Shown here: piece after piece, positions 62,568 through 64,000 of the stretch
Layout of the letters: every line of letters starts with the position of its first letter
How positions within the stretch are numbered: position 1 is the stretch's first letter
Assembly (NCBI GenBank): GCA_002315945.1
Contig: DCIJ01000055.1
Location: 1-64,000, forward strand
DNA from: Lachnospiraceae bacterium UBA1729
GTDB lineage: Bacteria; Bacillota; Clostridia; Lachnospirales; Lachnospiraceae
Length of the DNA: 64,000 bases
Direction: 5' to 3'
Program-made: the position numbers and the translations under genes
The notes under the pieces: generated by a model
What the model saw: the letters and a program-made list of their open reading frames with translations, nothing else
Told to the model about the DNA's origin: nothing
The model's database searches: none

Positions 62568-62589
62568 GGAGACCCCCTAAGGGCTCTCC
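62568..62589 (-). terminator. Terminator after acpP
   Basis: The stem GGAGA.CCC/GGG.TCTCC with a TAA loop is followed by TTTTCT on the minus strand. It lies about 30 bases beyond the acpP stop, so acpP is likely monocistronic. Confidence 0.7.
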
Positions 62590-62618
62590 CTAATTTTCCT
62601 TATAGTATGTGCTAAAAA

Positions 62619-62843
62619 TTAGTCAGCGTTAGCCTTAATGTAATCAATTACATCGCCCACAGTCTGCATACCCTCTAAATCCTCCTGTGGAATCTCAACA
62701 CCGTATTCTTCTTCAAAAGCCATTACAAGTTCAAACAAATCCAAAGAGTCTGCACCCAGATCATCCTTAAAAGAGGTATCCTCTGTAATTTCCATATCAA
62801 CATTTAACTGTTCCCTGATTATCTCTGTAACTTTCTCTAACAT
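62619..62843 (-). CDS. acpP: Acyl carrier protein
   Basis: A 74-residue four-helix acidic protein with the phosphopantetheine attachment motif GADSLDL, Ser33, and the helix [19 protein letters not shown]. It carries growing acyl chains in fatty acid synthesis. It is not next to fab genes here. It has a strong AAGGAG ribosome site and its own promoter and terminator, so it is expressed alone. Its length is typical for bacterial ACP. Confidence 0.95.
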   Translation of the reverse strand: MLEKVTEIIREQLNVDMEITEDTSFKDDLGADSLDLFELVMAFEEEYGVEIPQEDLEGMQTVGDVIDYIKANAD

Positions 62844-62954
62844 TATTACGACTCCTTTTTTGCTATACCTTCTAAAAATGATATTTAATATTTAGATGCC
62901 ACAATCAATGTTTCAACGCATCCGCCCGCAAACAAAATGTTCTTACTGATTTAA

Positions 62955-62983
62955 GAATATTAACATACATTTCTTTTGTCAAC
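62955..62983 (-). promoter_or_regulatory. Sigma-A promoter of acpP
   Basis: TTGACA (62983-62978), 17 bases, TATTCT (62960-62955) on the minus strand. The -35 box is perfect. It gives a leader of about 105 bases before acpP. No further structure is convincing in the leader. Confidence 0.8.
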
Positions 62984-63026
62984 AGGTTTAAAAAAATAAC
63001 CCCATATATTTTGTCTAATTAATATA

Positions 63027-63058
63027 TTAGCCATTTAATATCTTAGCCATATGATATT
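63027..63058. repeat. 16-bp direct repeat after rsmI
   Basis: TTAGCCATTTAATATC and TTAGCCATATGATATT lie end to end immediately after the rsmI stop codon, differing at 3 positions. No function is apparent. Confidence 0.6.
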
Positions 63059-63919
63059 CTAACAATTTAATTCTCTGTATATATCTCTCTTGCTGACTCC
63101 CCTGTCAGCTGCCACCATCTTCATGGCATTTTTTTCGTCCATGCCCTGCTTTCTATAGATATCCATATGCTCCTCAAGGCTCATTGAATTATAGTTTTCT
63201 CTTTCAGAAGCAACAAACTGTTCTTTATCAGCTCCTCCCAGTACCAGCACATATTCTCCTCTGGGTTCATTCTCCTCAAAGTATTCCAGCGCCTTTTCCA
63301 GTGTGGTGGGCATCACCGTTTCAAATTTTTTAGTCAGCTCCCTGCACAGGGTAAGTTTTCTGTCTCCCAGCTCTCTGTATAAAAGCTCCAGGGTTTTAAC
63401 CAGGTGGTGAGGGGCCTCATAGAGAATTACAGTGCGGAATTCATTTTTAAGACTTTCCACAACTTCTCGCCGCTCCTTCTTGCCCTTGGAATCTCTGTCT
63501 GCAGGAAGAAATCCCTCAAAGATAAATCTTCTGGCCGGAAGTCCTGACAGTGTCAGCGCTGTTATGCAGGCACAGGCTCCCGGAAGGCTTGTGACTGTGA
63601 TGCCTCTCTCATGGCACAGACTGACCAACACCTCTCCCGGATCTGATATGGCGGGAGTCCCGGCATCTGTAATCAGTGCAACCACTGTACCTGAGAGCAT
63701 TTTATCCGTCAGCTCTCTTGCTTTTTCCACCTTGTTATACTCATGATAACTGGTCATTGGAGTATGTATATCAAAATGATTTAATAGTTTTATGCTGTTT
63801 CTGGTATCCTCTGCGGCTATGATATCAGCCTGTGAAAGGGCCTCTATCACTCTGGGGGTCATATCATTCAGATTCCCTATGGGAGTTGCGCATAGGATAA
63901 GTTTTCCAATTTCACTCAT
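63059..63919 (-). CDS. rsmI: 16S rRNA (cytidine(1402)-2'-O)-methyltransferase
   Basis: A 286-residue SAM enzyme of the SPOUT-unrelated TP-methylase (tetrapyrrole-methylase) fold. The motifs are LCATPIGNLNDMTPRVIEAL, IAAEDTR, LITDAGTPAISDPG, TSLPGACACITALTLSGLP and FEGFLPADRDSK, all diagnostic of RsmI, which methylates the ribose of C1402 in the ribosomal decoding centre. I start at Met 63919, after the TGA of the preceding gene; a TTG reading at 63925 lies in it. Gene order TrmN6-RsmI is common in Firmicutes. Confidence 0.95.
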   Translation of the reverse strand: MSEIGKLILCATPIGNLNDMTPRVIEALSQADIIAAEDTRNSIKLLNHFDIHTPMTSYHEYNKVEKARELTDKMLSGTVVALITDAGTPAISDPGEVLVSLCHERGITVTSLPGACACITALTLSGLPARRFIFEGFLPADRDSKGKKERREVVESLKNEFRTVILYEAPHHLVKTLELLYRELGDRKLTLCRELTKKFETVMPTTLEKALEYFEENEPRGEYVLVLGGADKEQFVASERENYNSMSLEEHMDIYRKQGMDEKNAMKMVAADRGVSKRDIYRELNC

Positions 63920-63921
63920 AA

Positions 63922-64000
63922 TCAATATCCATATATCTGATAAATCTCATCTGTATACTTATTGGGGGACTCATATACAATAATGGGCTTTTCTACTATC
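63922..64000 (-). CDS. 3' end of a TrmN6-like tRNA1(Val) methyltransferase (partial)
   Basis: The final 78 bases read on the minus strand as IVEKPIIVYESPNKYTDEIY..GY and a TGA stop at 63924-63922. The ending matches the usual C terminus of the tRNA1(Val) A37 methylase, which often ends with an IY-rich tail, and this gene commonly precedes rsmI in Firmicutes. Only the last 25 residues are in the window; the rest lies beyond position 64000. Confidence 0.6.
   Translation of the reverse strand, partial: IVEKPIIVYESPNKYTDEIYQIYGY

Noticed and set aside
1..64000. CRISPR array, prophage or insertion sequence
   Set aside because: No array of 25-40-bp repeats with regular spacers, no terminal inverted repeats with a transposase gene, and no integrase or phage structural gene were found.

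Overview
The window looks like a chromosome segment of a low-to-mid GC anaerobic Clostridia member, most likely a Lachnospiraceae. The grounds are a DUF4364 protein, a GerMN lipoprotein next to a two-component system, a CotH-type kinase inside a polysaccharide locus, YesM/YesN regulators, and sigma-A promoters and U-tract terminators of Gram-positive type. This is inference from protein families; no rRNA or species marker is present. Nearly all genes lie on the minus strand, and I saw no insertion sequence, prophage, tRNA or CRISPR array.

Layout. 28-963: a UDP-glucuronate decarboxylase (UDP-xylose synthase) behind its own strong promoter. 1197-4946: an envelope operon in the order ComEA-like protein, OmpR-type regulator, histidine kinase, GerMN lipoprotein. 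5144-6813: malic enzyme and a DUF4364 protein, translationally coupled. 6953-12166: a ChvE/MglA-type monosaccharide ABC transporter with a lipoprotein receptor, one double ATPase and two different permeases. 12431-42972: about 30 kb of cell-surface polysaccharide genes. These comprise two flippases, GT4 and GT2 glycosyltransferases, several polytopic GT-C or GtrII-like enzymes, UDP-glucuronate epimerase, UDP-HexNAc dehydrogenase, DegT aminotransferase, two O-acylation modules (MBOAT+SGNH and acyltransferase-3+SGNH-like), a CotH-family kinase and an ATP-grasp ligase. The set is led by an unusual fusion of a PglC-like phosphoglycosyl transferase to a PLP-dependent decarboxylase domain.

43090-54846: an ABC importer of the Fbp/Afu class (receptor, double permease, ATPase with a large insertion). 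It sits beside a YesN regulator, a YesM kinase, an AfuA/HptA-like lipoprotein, a PHP phosphoesterase, a histidine phosphatase and HtrA. The arrangement recalls HptARS/AfuABC and suggests sensing and uptake of a phosphorylated organic compound. 55360-59740: an MMPL/RND exporter with a secreted coiled-coil partner. 59897-64000: a membrane EAL protein, a small membrane-anchored protein, acyl carrier protein, RsmI, and the 3' end of a TrmN6-like methyltransferase.

In the polysaccharide locus, the fusion protein would load the first sugar on undecaprenyl phosphate, cytosolic GT4 enzymes would extend it and flippases would export it. The GT2 enzyme probably makes polyprenyl-P-sugar donors that the GT-C enzymes use to decorate the glycan outside, with further modification by acyl groups. 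The candidates for something undescribed are the fusion with its neighbouring ATP-grasp gene, the phospho-compound sensing/uptake/dephosphorylation neighbourhood, and a dispersed 35-bp element found twice next to terminators.
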